Source of the DNA: Unio delphinus
Lineage: Eukaryota > Mollusca > Bivalvia > Unionida > Unionidae
NCBI GenBank assembly: GCA_029339505.1
Contig: JAQISU010000192.1
Location: forward strand, 2,100,001 to 2,164,000
Length of the DNA stretch: 64,000 nucleotides
Reading direction: 5' to 3'
A model generated the notes under the pieces. That model searched no databases. It was not told where the DNA came from and worked only from the letters and a program-made list of their open reading frames with translations. Positions 10,899-22,439 of the stretch are shown here, one piece after another (position 1 is the first letter of the stretch; every line of letters begins with the position of its first letter). Both the position numbers and the translations under genes were made by a program.

Positions 10899-11450
10899 TA
10901 TTCAACTTCTACTTGTGCTGGTTCTTTCTTCTCTCGTTTTACTAATTCCATTCTTCTACACGCACATTTTCTTGTTTTAAAATAGCCTCATTGTTTGGCC
11001 TTACAACCCATCACTCAAAATTATTGTGGAGGTTTTGTTCTTGCGTCTTCCCCATTGACTCTGAAGATTCTTATTTCTTCTTAACAACCCTAGTAGGTAT
11101 CACGTACCAATTGTTTTGGAGTTGTACAATTACAACCGTTATACCAGTAACCATCGAGTACCTCTGTACAGGTTTTAGTCAGTTCAGTGTTGTTTTCTTT
11201 TAATCTTTTCAAATTTTTCTGCTTTTATTTCAGGGGGTAAATTCTCTATATCGACGTTATTGTATCTCAGAACAATGTTCAAACACGTGGTAGATCTTGT
11301 ATCACACATTACTTGCCATTAACACTATCCTTGATACATATACCAACCTCTTTTGTGTTTTTATGGTATATACTTTTAATAATATTATTCCGATTTTCTA
11401 GATCGCTCACTTGCTCTTCTTTTATTGTTGTGGAGACCGTTTGAGGCAAG
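10899..11450 (-). pseudogene. Decayed coding fragments, unknown protein
   Basis: In successive minus-strand frames the sequence gives protein-like stretches such as EEQVSDLENRNNIIK, VDIENLPPEIKAEKFEKIK and VLDGYWYNGCNC, broken by frameshifts and stops. They keep one order and direction, as in a decayed gene, but the family is not recognised. The region may belong with the fragments at 12126-13860. Chance reading is possible. Confidence 0.28.
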
Positions 11451-12010
11451 ATAGCGCATGTCCTAAGAGATTAACTCTTTCTCTGTTTGATTTCCTAGTA
11501 TTGCTCTCTAAGCTCATGACCTTTTCTCCGTCTTCATATTTTCTCCTCCCATTTTATCAATCTTTATTTTCTTTTTTCTTATATTTTTAATGTATAGGTT
11601 TTTATATCTGATATTTACCATTTGACATATGCAAAATTCTTTCTCGCGCGTTAAATTATTTCTACACAACACTTGTTAGTTTTACAAATTTAGAAATGAA
11701 TTTCAAATATTATAAAAAGATTTCGACACATTTGAAATATTAGTATCTTTTTATATTGGTACAATTTTTATTTATGTGCATGAAATAAAATATTAAGTTT
11801 ATATACGGAAATATTCGTTGTTCGTTTAATTTCAGTATTTTGTAGTGTTTCGTTTGAATTTGCTTTGTCTGGTTTAGTAATTGTTTTGAAATGTATTATT
11901 AATTCATCTCGTTTACATACGTCATTGTTGTTGTTTTTTTTACTACATCAACAAAAATGTTACGAGTTAGGCTCCAGTAAATTGCAACAAAGAAAAGTGA
12001 AAACAACAGG

Positions 12011-12046
12011 CTTTATAAAATTGAGCAAATAATTTATTTCCCTGGA
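12011..12046 (-). pseudogene. Exon-like motif related to the HECT exon at 25134-25171
   Basis: The minus strand reads ttccag|ggaaataaattatttgctc and aattttataaag. In the frame used at 25 kb it is open (EINYLLNFIK), resembling [10 protein letters not shown] there. No HECT C-lobe follows. Confidence 0.3.
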
Positions 12047-12125
12047 AAACGATTGTAAAAATTAAAAATAAGCTTACGGTTGTAAGAATCAAATGCAAAA
12101 AAATAATCCAAGAATAATCCACGAA

Positions 12126-12460
12126 TTAATATTCAAAAGTCATAGTAATGAAACGTTCTAATAGATTAAAGTTCGAGTCCTGTTGGAAATTCCAAGATGG
12201 AAGACGATGACGTGTGCTGAAGTCTGTTTTGTGCTTATCTACAATTCCTTGTAGAAGCACAATATTTAACACTCGGTGTTGGAAATCTGAATAAAATTTT
12301 GATAAACTGTCTTTGTCCAAGATTTCCGTATGAGTACATCACATAGTCTCTGATGTTCAGAAAATGTTTCACAAATTACGACATCTTTATCAGTTGCATC
12401 TATCAAACGACTAAATTCATTATCATTAACAGGAATTACAATTCTATCACAATGTGCCAT
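12126..12460 (-). pseudogene. Small ORF pair, probably one gene with a frameshift
   Basis: Two overlapping minus-strand frames join near 12320. The first starts MAHCDRIVIPVNDNEFSRLI and continues with DKDVVICETFSEHQRLCD. The second continues with LDKDSLSKFYSDFQHRVLNI and ends at 12126. Together they would encode roughly 110 residues of ordinary, non-repetitive composition. No family is recognised. It could be a small host or viral gene that has lost its frame. Confidence 0.35.
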
Positions 12461-12688
12461 TTAAAAAAAAATATTTTAATGGATTAAAGACATTCTGACC
12501 TCGGACGAATATGGTGGTAAGTTAAAAAAATGAGAGAAAAAATCTAGAGAGAATATAGTTCTACTTTAAGAACGGAACAAGTTCTGCCAATGGATCTGCT
12601 AGTTGAAAACAAACATTAAGTAGGTCATTAATACAAGGGATAACAGTTCTTGTGAGCAAAACTTAGAAAAACGTACATCTTAGTATAC

Positions 12689-12836
12689 GTATAAACAGTA
12701 TAAGAGAATCAAAGTGGACAAATTCACAAGCTCTTAAATAATTATAGAAATTCTATGTATGCGTATAAACAGTATAAGAGAATCAAAGTGGACAAATTCA
12801 CAAGCTCTTAAATAATGATAGAAATTCTATGTTGCA
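12689..12836. repeat. 74-bp tandem duplication
   Basis: Units 12689-12762 and 12763-12836 are nearly identical (gtataaacagtataagag to gaaattctatgt), differing at one or two sites. Confidence 0.95.
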
Positions 12837-13565
12837 AAATAGTTCAAGAAATGAAAACGATTTGATTAAAAAGATTGAATAGGTGTTGGAAGAAAGAATA
12901 CATCCAAAATATAAAGTTTTTAATTAGAGAATAAGTAGCATAGCAAGATCTTCATATAGTATGGGTATTGAGGATAGGTTAGAACTTGGAGGAAATACAC
13001 CATGATTTAATAGTTATACTGAGTTTAGTGCAACGTCATTTGGATTTGATATGGTGATATTATAGCCTGCGATATAATGAAATGAAACCATATTGATAAC
13101 ATGGTTATTTATGCAATTATCAATAAGATACAGATCATTTATTGTTTTAATCTCAACTTATAATAATTAAAAAGAGATGAAAAATATTATTGGTAAAAGT
13201 AAACAAAACATTGACGAACTGAATAAAATTGGTGAAGCTGACGATAGAAGAGGTAAAGAAAAGTATATTTTTATTTTAGAAGGATGAGAGAAAACATAAA
13301 AAATATTTGTTTAATATTAACTATTATGGATGGGAAAGAGTTAAGCGAGTTATTTTCTTACAAATGTTTTCAAATGATAGAATGTGCTAATATATAAAAG
13401 TAGAATGTCAGCTTGATAAGCAAATATTTTCTTACAATTCAGATTGACAACAGAATCGTTAAATTATCTTTTTCATTACAGAAAATAGATTATATGGTCA
13501 CTTGTTACAATATTTTAAATGACCCACCCACCTCCAGCAAACAAACAAAAAATCAACGTATAATA

Positions 13566-13860
13566 TTACATTAAAGAACAGAATGAATGGAAGTGGAAAA
13601 AAATTTCATTCCGTATGGATTCTATGCTCTTGAAAACGTGCATGAGATAATAACGGTTCATAATGAAAATGAAGTACGTTCTAATACTGAGTGACTGATA
13701 AAAAAATTCCAAAGTTTTGGCAACAGTGAATAAAACATACACATTGTATTTAACAAACTGCAGTTTAACATTACTATCATTCACTTGTCGTAGATCATTA
13801 CATGTATCAATTGAATCTGACACCAATTGTGCAATTTTGAAACAGAACGTTGTTTTCCAT
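13566..13860 (-). other. Small ORF, possible gene remnant
   Basis: A minus-strand frame of at least 86 codons begins near VSDSIDTCNDLRQVNDSNVK and ends at 13566. Another frame just upstream starts MENNVLFQ (13859), so a frameshift may separate the start from the body. There is no known domain. It lies next to the left inverted repeat of the large element. Low confidence. Confidence 0.25.
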
Positions 13861-13866
13861 GGCTGA

Positions 13867-14012
13867 ATAATAACACAAAATTACTTTGATGGTAGATACT
13901 CTAGTTTCATTGACATTTTGGAGGGTCATTTTAAACACACTGATATATCAGGATATGCCGATGAAATGAAAGAAATGGGAGCCAAGTACATTTCCTTAAG
14001 GTCACTGCGAGC
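13867..14012 (+). other. Coding-like block abutting the left terminal repeat
   Basis: The plus strand reads YSSFIDILEGHFKHTDISGY and DEMKEMGAKYISLRSL in one frame from 13870 until the inverted repeat begins at 14013. The matching right flank beyond 39153 does not continue it, so the relationship to the insertion is unclear. Unrecognised. Confidence 0.28.
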
Positions 14013-14181
14013 AGTAGAGGGGGTGAGCCCACCTCATAATGGAAGCGTCCATTTGTCAATCCGAGAGTTTAAAAAAATACGCTTCATTTTGAAAGTAAAC
14101 GCTTCGTTAGTCGATAAAAAGTGTGCAATTAAATTTACCTTGAGACACTTATTTTACGTCACACCCTCTCTGCTGCTGTGA
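14013..14181 (+). repeat. Left terminal inverted repeat of Polinton-like element
   Basis: It starts agtagagggggtgagccc and continues to ctctctgctgctg. Its reverse complement, with substitutions and small indels, is at 38985-39153. Open frames through it are incidental. Confidence 0.85.
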
Positions 14182-14505
14182 ATTATATCATTATTATTTA
14201 TCAATAATATTGTATCAGAATCTTACACAACTATATTAGCTCGAGAGCGACTGGAAGCAATTAAGACATTTATAATAGTCTATGATTCTGTCAGAGAAAA
14301 ATTACAAGCGCGTCAAGAAACTCAAGTTGAATTTGCAGAAGGTTCAGAACAATTATTTAAACCTGTCACAAACGTTACTGAGAGAGTTGCAGAAGCTACT
14401 GAAGCTACTGAAGGTCTTCCTCCATCAGTACAACAAACTGTTGAAAAAACTGAAGAAAAAAAAATAGCAGAAGGAACTAAGAAAAAAAGAAAAAAAAGAT
14501 TTTAA
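14182..14505 (+). CDS. Small element protein, unknown function (~107 codons, no clear start)
   Basis: One plus frame is open from just after the left inverted repeat to TAA at 14503-14505. It includes ILARERLEAIKTF and YDSVREKLQARQETQVEFAE, then a Thr/Glu/Ala-rich VTERVAEATEATEG segment and a very basic end (KKKRKKRF). The first ATG in frame is not obvious, so the 5' end may be lost. The position just inside a terminal repeat and the basic tail fit a small accessory or DNA-binding protein of the element. No family is named. Confidence 0.4.
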   Translation: MISLLFINNIVSESYTTILARERLEAIKTFIIVYDSVREKLQARQETQVEFAEGSEQLFKPVTNVTERVAEATEATEGLPPSVQQTVEKTEEKKIAEGTKKKRKKRF

Positions 14506-14564
14506 AAATATTTGCAGCTGATATAGTCGTTGCGCAATAACAACCGCATAACAACCGCAAGCAG

Positions 14565-14735
14565 CTGATGATGACTCTACCGGTAAAGAAATACGTGACG
14601 AAAAAGAACAGGAAGATTTTTCACTATCTGAAAAAATGTACTATTGAGGCGATTAATGTGATTTTAAAAATGTTAATCTGAATGATCTAGCTGGTTTTGC
14701 GTTTGCAGGTTTTATATGGGCAGCCGTCGCCGCCA
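14565..14735 (+). pseudogene. Fragment with a membrane-type segment
   Basis: A plus-strand fragment reads EIRDEKEQEDFSLSEKMYY up to a stop. After a frame change comes LNDLAGFAFAGFIWAAVAAK, a hydrophobic stretch long enough to span a membrane. The last codons lie within the inverted arm that starts at 14715. Remnant of an element gene, identity unknown. Confidence 0.3.
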
Positions 14736-17120
14736 AAATTACATTAATCAACTGATCTGGTATGAAATCAAATGATTTAACCTAGCAAATGAAATGATCA
14801 ATCCAGATTCCAAATGATGTGGTGTCACATGAAATGATTTAACGAACAAAACCGAATGATGCTTTCAAGTTTCAAATGACTTGGTATTAAATGAAATGAT
14901 CAAGTGTGAGATGAAATGATTTAACCCAACAAACGGAATGATCAATTCAGATTCCAAATGATGTTGTGTGATATGAAATGATGTAGCATGCAATGAAATG
15001 ATTGAACCCCAAAAATGAAATAATGAATTCAGATTTCAAATGATGTGGCGTTAAATGAAATGATCTGGTATTAAATAAAATGATTTAAAGAACAAAACGG
15101 AATGATGATATATGCTTCCAAATGACGTGCTATTAGATAAAATGATGTAGTCTAACATGAAATGATTTAACTCAACAAATGAAATCATGAATTTAAATTC
15201 CAAATCATCTGGTATTAAATAAAATGATTTAAAGAACAAAACGGATTAATGAAATCTGGTTCCAAACGATTCAATGAAAGTACGTGGTATGAAATAAAAT
15301 GATTAAACTCAACAAATGAAATGATGAATTCAGATTCCAAATAATGTGATATTAAATTAAATGATTTAAATAACAAAACGGATTGATGAATTCTGCTTCC
15401 GAATGACGTAGTATTAAATGAAATTATGTAGTCTTGAATTAAATGATTTAACCCCAAAAAAGAAATGATGTATTCAGATTCCAAATGATCTGGCATTAGT
15501 TGAAATGGTCTGAAGAGCAGAATGGAATGATCAGCTCATATTCCAAATGATGTGGTATTAAATGAAACGTATTGAAAGTAAACCATCTGATCAAACTACG
15601 AATCAACTAGCGTAAATCCAAACAATCACAGGGGGGCGCTGTTATCTATGACGTATGATGTCAGCACCCCGAAACGGAATCGACGGTCGTATTTTCAGCA
15701 TTCGGCTGAGATTTTTGCATAGGACAGTTGCAGAGCATAGCAAAGGCAAGTATTTCTTTTCGTATTTTATAAACAAGAGCCACGTTTTCCAATCAGCATA
15801 AAGTGATTTTATCCACATTAATGAATGTGCGTGTATTTTTTTCTTTCTTCAAGTTCTGCCCTGTACTGCGCGAGTTTCTTCTGCTTCAACAAAGCGAGAT
15901 CTATCAACTAAAGAGATTAAATCTTGATTTTATTTGATCATTATTAATTAACATGTTTAATGACCTTACACACTAAGCCAAAAATGTGTTTCCCGTCACT
16001 TTTGGTATATTTTACATTATCGTCCCTACATGCATACTCGTTAATCGTCCAAGGTTTATTTATTTATTTTTTTAGCACTGAATAATTTTAAGATAAAACT
16101 AATAACAGCGTTGTCTCCAAAACTGTATAATCCTGTCAGTTTTACAGGCTTCCAGATATCAAGAAACTCTGTGTATATGATGCTTTATTTCTTAAATATT
16201 GGTCACTATAAAGGCGGATGTACTTTAGGAATGACATTGTGTTTTTTTTGTGTGAAATGTATTACCAGTAAACGGTAATATATGGCTATATGTATATTAG
16301 AAGTAACACTGAAGAAACTATGACCATTAAAATATTAAAATATTAAAATATTAAAATATTAAATTGAAATAAATAATTTTAAATATAAAAAAATAAAGTT
16401 TTTGAAATGATATGAACATGGAAGTTTATAACAGTTGATGATTAAAATTTACACGAACCTTGTGCATGCAACATTCGTGCAACAATGTTTATCAATTTGC
16501 ATACTAATTAAAAAGTTATTCTTTTTTAGTTTCTATTTCTGTACACATTTCATCTTTTTTTCATAAGCCAAACTTTTAGTCTTTTATCTTCCAATATATA
16601 TAAAACCTAGTAACAAAATAATAACTTTGTATTTTATAAGAATATCTAGTTTGAATGAATTATTAATGTCAGTTAGTTTCATAATTCCATTCCAATTTCC
16701 ATCTGCGCATTATTTCTGGTGCGTCTACTTTTTAATAAAAACGAAGATGGAACCTTCATGATAATATATGGTTTTGTAAAGTTCCTTGAAAAGTTGTGAA
16801 AGCAGAAAATATTTTACAAAAATCATAGAAACATGATCCTGGGATAATTCAGAAAGAAGAAAAGAAATAGATTCCATTGCTTCTATCTTTCTTTCGATAT
16901 ATGTTTCAACACTACAAAGACTTCCATATTTGTAAAGTTGTATATGGTGAGCCCTTATAAAGACAAACGGTCCACATCTCCATATAGATGAAACAAATCA
17001 ACATGGGACGTGTATCAACCATTTGCATGTCTTGATACTTTAAGTTTCGGTCTATATGAAGTGTTACAACTTTATGGTGTTAAACTAAGTAAGAGAAACA
17101 AGCGAAACCGTAGAGTTTAA
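14715..17120 (+). repeat. Left 2.4-kb inverted arm
   Basis: Its reverse complement is at 32929-35332, nearly identical by eye. The outer end is tatgggcagccg on the left and cggctgcccata on the right. The outer ~0.85 kb is an imperfect tandem series built from aaatgatgtggt, attaaatgaaatgattt and aacaaaacggaatgatgaat. The inner part is non-repetitive except for a short (attaaaat)n stretch at 16330-16360 that is longer here than in the right arm. Such long inverted arms with repeated outer parts resemble foldback-type transposons. Confidence 0.93.
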
Positions 17121-18889
17121 TAAAACAGCATCACCGATTTGTGAGTGATACCCTTAGGGTAATACATCAACGTAAATAAATCGTCATATGTGTGTTGTAT
17201 TATATATCAAAACTTTCGTTGCTTTCTCCCCGAAAAGGGATTGAAATTTTCCATCAAGCAGACGTGATGGAAAGAAGGTTTGTTAAAGTGAATATTATCA
17301 TCAATCTGTCGTTAAGATATGTCATTTTTGTTGATTTATTGTCATTATTTCTCAACTGGACGGTTGCAGAATTCTTTCATAAAATCTCATTGGCGTTCCA
17401 CTTCTGATTAGCTTGCTCACTGTAGAGTCATGCTTCCGTTTACTATTATGTCACAAATTGTTTTATTTCTTTATTTTTATATTTTTCCATTTATTTTCTT
17501 TTATTGTATTACAGTTTCAAGACTCTCACTTTCGAGTCCTGCTCCTGAATTTTCATTTTTTAAATATTTTGTTTGGTATGTAGTTATGCATGAGCCAAAG
17601 TGTCCATGATGACTTAATTAATTACATCAACTCATGCGGGATCTATTTAGATAGCAAGCTTCGGTTGCTTTTGCCCTGGGACGGGATTGGATATTTTTTT
17701 CAACATATGGACATGATGGAAAATATGTAGATCAAAATAGTCTCTGGTGTAATTTTACTAGCAACCTAAGATGGCTTTCCGGAGACAATATGACTTTTTG
17801 GTTTGTTCCTTTGTAGGCCTGATAAGGAAAATTGTTGGCTAAGTTTCATTAGCTCTTGATTTGCCCTATGTTTAAGAATTATTTTTTTTTTTGCTCGATT
17901 TCCTGGTCATTTACTGCTAATTCTCCCCTGTGGTATTTAATATGAATCAATCGTATGTGTCCTTATGTTAGTCTCTTCTGTGTTAACCGTTTCTCATTAG
18001 TTTGTAGGTTGATGCGGGCACGCTTTTCGGTCTTGCTTGGTAATTTAATCACCGCTTGCTGTCTTCTATTTGTCATCAGCTGGTGTGATTTCGGTCCAGT
18101 TTCTCCTGCACTTTGTTTTAGGGTAATGGTAAATCTCTCTGTCTGAAATCGATTTCTAATAGTTACTTGTTGTGCTGTACTGTATGTACACCTTATTGTG
18201 CTGTAATGTGTGTACACCCTTATTGTGCTGTACTGTGTATAGTCTTAGAATTTTTGATGGGGTATTTATGTTTTCTTAGTGTTATGTAAAAAGGTTGTTC
18301 ATCCGAGCCTGTTTTTTTTCTTCTTCGCCTTGCTCGAAGTTATTTCCTATGTATTTTTGTTTCCTTTGCTAGAGGTCGCCTAGGTCTCAGTATCTGTTAT
18401 ATGTAGTGGTGCTATATTGTGTGTATGCTATTTGATATATATGTTTGAGACATCAATTTTAGATTCAGTGTTATTTTCCCCAGTTGTATTTCTTTTCTAC
18501 TAATTTGGATTTAGGACCCGATATATATATTATTATGTTATATTCGATTAAATTGTTTTGTTTTTTTGAATTCTGACGATAAAAAGGTGTACTAGTTTTA
18601 TTTTCCTCTTTTTTCTTTTTGGGATTTTTTTATATATATTGTTTTAATCTCGTGCTAATATGTGTCGTTCCTCGTGGTAGTTCTAGGAGTATCAATAGGT
18701 AGGTTACGCTCGATTCAAGGTCCACACCTCTATATTTTCATTATGTTTCTCCTGAGTCGGGTTAGGCCTCCTTTTTATTAATTTATCTAAATATTTTATT
18801 AGAAGGAATCCCAAATCGTTTATTTTCCATCTGTGGATTGGTCAAACCATACAGTACGGGAGCTGTATGGCTTTAAGATTGATAAAGAG
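17121..18889. other. Loop sequence, mostly unrecognised; two related ~80-bp blocks
   Basis: Blocks at about 17205-17272 and 17650-17722 are diverged copies of each other (cttcgttgctttctcccc… and cttcggttgcttttgccc…). A degenerate ~30-bp triplet (ttattgtgctgtactgtgtgt) lies at 18165-18240. Part of the right end may be 3'-untranslated sequence of the minus-strand LINE that follows. No gene is supported. Confidence 0.4.
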
Positions 18890-20640
18890 TTAATAAATAT
18901 TAACCTATGAATTAGCCCCTGTTTGTGTTTTATATCTGTACTTGGTCTGTTTATGTTCTACATGGGGTATTTTTTCAAAACTCTTTCACGTGCCTGTCCA
19001 CTTCCCGTAGCGACATGTGATTTAGCCCCATGATGTCATAGTCTTTATTTTCTCCATGTATATTTTGTCTATATAAAAGAAAGAAAAAAGAAGAAAAACA
19101 ACAACAAAAAAAGATAGAAAAAAAATTAATCACTCTTTTTTTCCCCTTATACTTCTTTTTACCTCTTTATCACAATTATTTGCCCACAGGACATCATGGT
19201 GTCTACTATGTACTCTGTAATTTTGTATAATTTTTTTTTATTTATTGCAGTCTTCATATATTTGACTTTTAATATTTTTCTCTTTGCTTATTTCTTATAT
19301 AACTTTCAATTTACATGTTTTCCTACTCTCAAACTGTATCATTGTGTGTAGTTTACTAAAAGTTGCTTATTTTACACAGATGACATTTTGTCGATACTCT
19401 GACCATGTCACGTCTCACTGCTACCTCTCCTATCAATCATGCATTGTGCATGTATTTCAAGCAGAGGCTTTGTATTTTTATAGAGCGTAATTTGGTCCAG
19501 TGCCCATATGCTCTTTTCCAGTTAATCTCTACGTTCTCCTGTTCTACTTTACATTTAGTGTTGTTTTGACTCCCTCTCTTAATGTATCTATATGTTAGTT
19601 TTTCCTCCTGGTCCCATAAACTTTTTATATCCCTATATTTGGTTAGTATTTCTTTGATATGTCTCAGTTTTCTTGGTATTTCATTTTGTTTTATATACAA
19701 GTTTATTATTTTTATAAATGACTACCCCACCCCACATCCGTTTCTCATTGTGAACCCAAACCAGTAGATGTATATTCTCTCCCAAATTTGATGTTGGTAT
19801 TGCTTTAATCTTTTTAAATCTATTTATAATATTTGCAGTCTTTATCAAAAATGGGGTTGGAGAGTGCTTGTCCTCCTCTCTTGTGCTCCATATAAAGTTT
19901 CCCTCTTGACGTAGCGGGTCTTAAAATCACATATGTAATTAATAATCTCCTTATCTCAGAGGCGTAGCGATGATATTTTGCGCCCGGGGACAAGCTATAA
20001 AATTGGCACCCCAGCGATCTTGTGACAGATTTATTACCCTTGTTTTCTTATTATAATGTAACGTTGCAAGCCTCATTTTGGCGTCCCTGTACCTTGGCGC
20101 CCGGGGACATATGTACCCCTCCCGCCCCGCTCCCCCCCCCCCCCTCGCTACGCCTCTGCCTTATCTAGTTCTTTCTAAATTTTTATTTTCTATGTCAATA
20201 GACTTGGTAATAAAATTTATATACGCGTACATGTAGGTTTTGGACCCTTGGGCCCGTTCCATTAGATATAATGGCGTAAGTGCCCAGGTGTTCACATTCG
20301 TTTATAATTTCTGTTTCATATTTTTATAGTTTTCTTGTTTTTCTCTTATTCAAAAATAAATGCACAATGCATTCACTCTTTCTTTTTTTAAAGTGTGGTG
20401 GCCTGAGTGATTTCCTCTCCAGCTCCCTATTTTCAGTATTAAAGTTTTTTCATGATTTATTTTTTACCTAGAGGTCTTCCCAAATTTGTCAAATTCCTTC
20501 ACTAGGTGTTTAAAGGAATTTTGGTCTTTAATAAAGTTCGTATAATCGTCTGCATGATGTAACATTTTTATTTCGTACTTATAATTTCAATTGCTGTCAG
20601 TCTAATAGCATAGATAGCATTCCCCATAGTCTGGAGTTAT
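18890..20640 (-). pseudogene. LINE fragment (reverse transcriptase to C-terminus), minus strand
   Basis: Read on the minus strand from 20640: an RT catalytic-loop remnant (LHHADDYTNFIKDQNSF), then KINHEKTLILKIGSW, matching the equivalent LHADD…NQEKTEIL segment of the plus-strand LINE at 25860. Further on it matches the C-terminal domain of the fragment at 29720 (IINRFKKIKAIP; then KYRDIKSLWDQ; then LKYMHNA). Stops and frameshifts are frequent. It is interrupted by a 202-bp MITE at 19957-20158. The 3' limit near 18890 is approximate. Confidence 0.75.
19957..20158. mobile_element. 202-bp hAT-type MITE
   Basis: Perfect 14-bp terminal inverted repeats cagaggcgtagcga / tcgctacgcctctg. Further inside, gcgcccggggaca and its complement-like partner recur. 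It is flanked by the exact 8-bp duplication ccttatct (19949-19956 and 20159-20166). It is GC-rich against an AT-rich background, with a C-run at 20131-20144. It is inserted in the minus-strand LINE and is therefore younger than it. Confidence 0.95.
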
Positions 20641-20741
20641 GTTTTCAGCAATCTTGTGATTTAAAAGTGATGACAGACTATTAAAGTTTATGAATTCATG
20701 GAACAATCATAAATTGAGAACTGAGAACAACAAGACTGCAG

Positions 20742-21749
20742 CGTATATTTAACGAGAATCAAGTAATTGCTAACGAATACTTCGAAGAATTAGATCAGGT
20801 GAGAAGCTTGTCACATATTAAGCAATGTGGCATATTGGTAAAGAAAGAAACCAGCATGACTGAAGCGATTTAAAACTGGATACTATACAATCTGCACGCT
20901 CCTTAAAATGCCTACCATTATTTTATCAATGTATGTGTGTGTATACTTCTAATTAGCAGTGTATGTGATTACCAGAGTCATAACAAATGACTACAACTTC
21001 ACAATGTGCTACTTCGTTAATTGGAAATATTTGTATTTTCAAAATATATTATATCAAGATCATAAAACATACCAAATTTACAATCGGCAAAACATTACAA
21101 TAACAATATAAAGAAGCAAAATTTCATGCATGTCAATAAAATAGCAATTAAAGGACATCTGATTGTAACATATCTGCTGTATAGAAAATAACAGACAGTA
21201 TTCGACAAATTTTATAGAGTTTCAGAAAACTCTTTGTCCAATATCGAGGAGCAATTTCTTTTAGCACGGAAAACTTTCATGAGTTTACCATGCAGAGATC
21301 AAATTAAAAATTCGTTTTTTGTTGGTTCTGCAAGACAGTATATGCTATTCTTTTAGCCTAACATTTGTTGGTGATATTTAGAAGTTATAACTGAGCCACC
21401 GTAGCTCATTCTCTTAAACGAATTCATTTCTTAATAGCCAAACTTAATTGTGTCTTTGAATTGTTTTTTTTTATTATAAGAAAATGAATGAATGCATTGC
21501 AGACAAAATAGTATTTTTTTCTTCATTTAGGAAGCTCTACCAGAGTATGGAATGGATCCAGATGCACCGTTACCTGAGCCAAGCGTTGAAGACAATATCG
21601 ACGTGCCATCAATAGAGCTACTTTTAATGAAGAAAAGTTGCATTCTTTCAATGCCAAAATGCGTGGAATTAACGTAGCTAACCTTTCTGACATTGAACCA
21701 TATTTGCATGCTTTAGATTCTGTAGACGAGGTTTTGGAAGTTTGAAGTC
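20742..21749 (+). pseudogene. 3' end of an unrecognised spliced gene, two exons
   Basis: Exon 20742-20798 (19 codons, acceptor ctgcag, donor cag|gtgaga) encodes RIFNENQVIANEYFEELDQ. An intron ending in a good acceptor (cttcatttag, 21530) leads in phase 0 to EALPEYGMDPDAPLPEPSVE. The frame then shifts by one base near 21610-21625, after which NAKMRGINVANLSDIEPYLH and HALDSVDEVLEV end at TGA 21747-21749. An AATAAA follows at 21977-21982. Splice signals and protein-like composition support a real gene end. The single-base shift makes it a pseudogene or marks a sequence error. Upstream exons appear lost to the LINE insertion. Function unknown. Confidence 0.5.
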
Positions 21750-21976
21750 GATAATTCATGTATTCTACTACATTTCCAGTGATTATATGGGGTGATTTAA
21801 CTTTCTGCAATTGCTCAAAGCAGTATTTTAAATGTCTGTTACAACTTTCTTTCATTCCTCTTTTTTTAATTAAATTCATCTTAACTCCCTATTTGAAAGA
21901 TTACAAATGTATTAATAACATAATTTGTGTTCCTTATTCAATAGACTGTGATGTAATACAGCTCTATGTTTAAATT

Positions 21977-21982
21977 AATAAA
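21977..21982 (+). promoter_or_regulatory. Polyadenylation signal AATAAA
   Basis: Canonical hexamer about 230 bp after the stop at 21749. Confidence 0.45.
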
Positions 21983-22439
21983 GTAATAATTTGCGCAAGA
22001 CTTCGTCAACTGAAATCTGAGTATCAAATCTACTCTTAATAGGTATGTCCGACTATACCAAAATCTTATTTAATAGTGTTGATATTTTATTAAATTATGA
22101 CAATTCAATAAGCAGTGTCAAGTGCCAAATTTTTCGTCAGTGAAATTCATTAATTAATTCGTAGGCTAGCCGACAATTAACTGTCTTGGAGTAGGAGTTT
22201 GGACAAAAGAATGTTTGTTTAACTGGGTCACGCTGTTAGAACTGTTGATAGTGCAAACGGGCTGAGTGTTTGACACGCTTAAAATAGGTGATTCCTCACG
22301 TAGAGCTGTCAGAGTGATTGGAAACAAATGATAAGGTGATATTTCGACCCTAAGTGGCATTTTTGGCATCTTGGTAGACGGTTTTCAAAAGGTCCGTAGG
22401 AATAGCATTTATTCCGATTGGTCAAATGTAGAGGGAAGG

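Noticed and set aside
15051..15496. Frames with repeated FNLI/SFVELNHF phrases, also at 34544-34996
   Set aside because: They follow the degenerate aaatgat repeats of the inverted arms and appear on both arms with stops. No codon constraint is visible.
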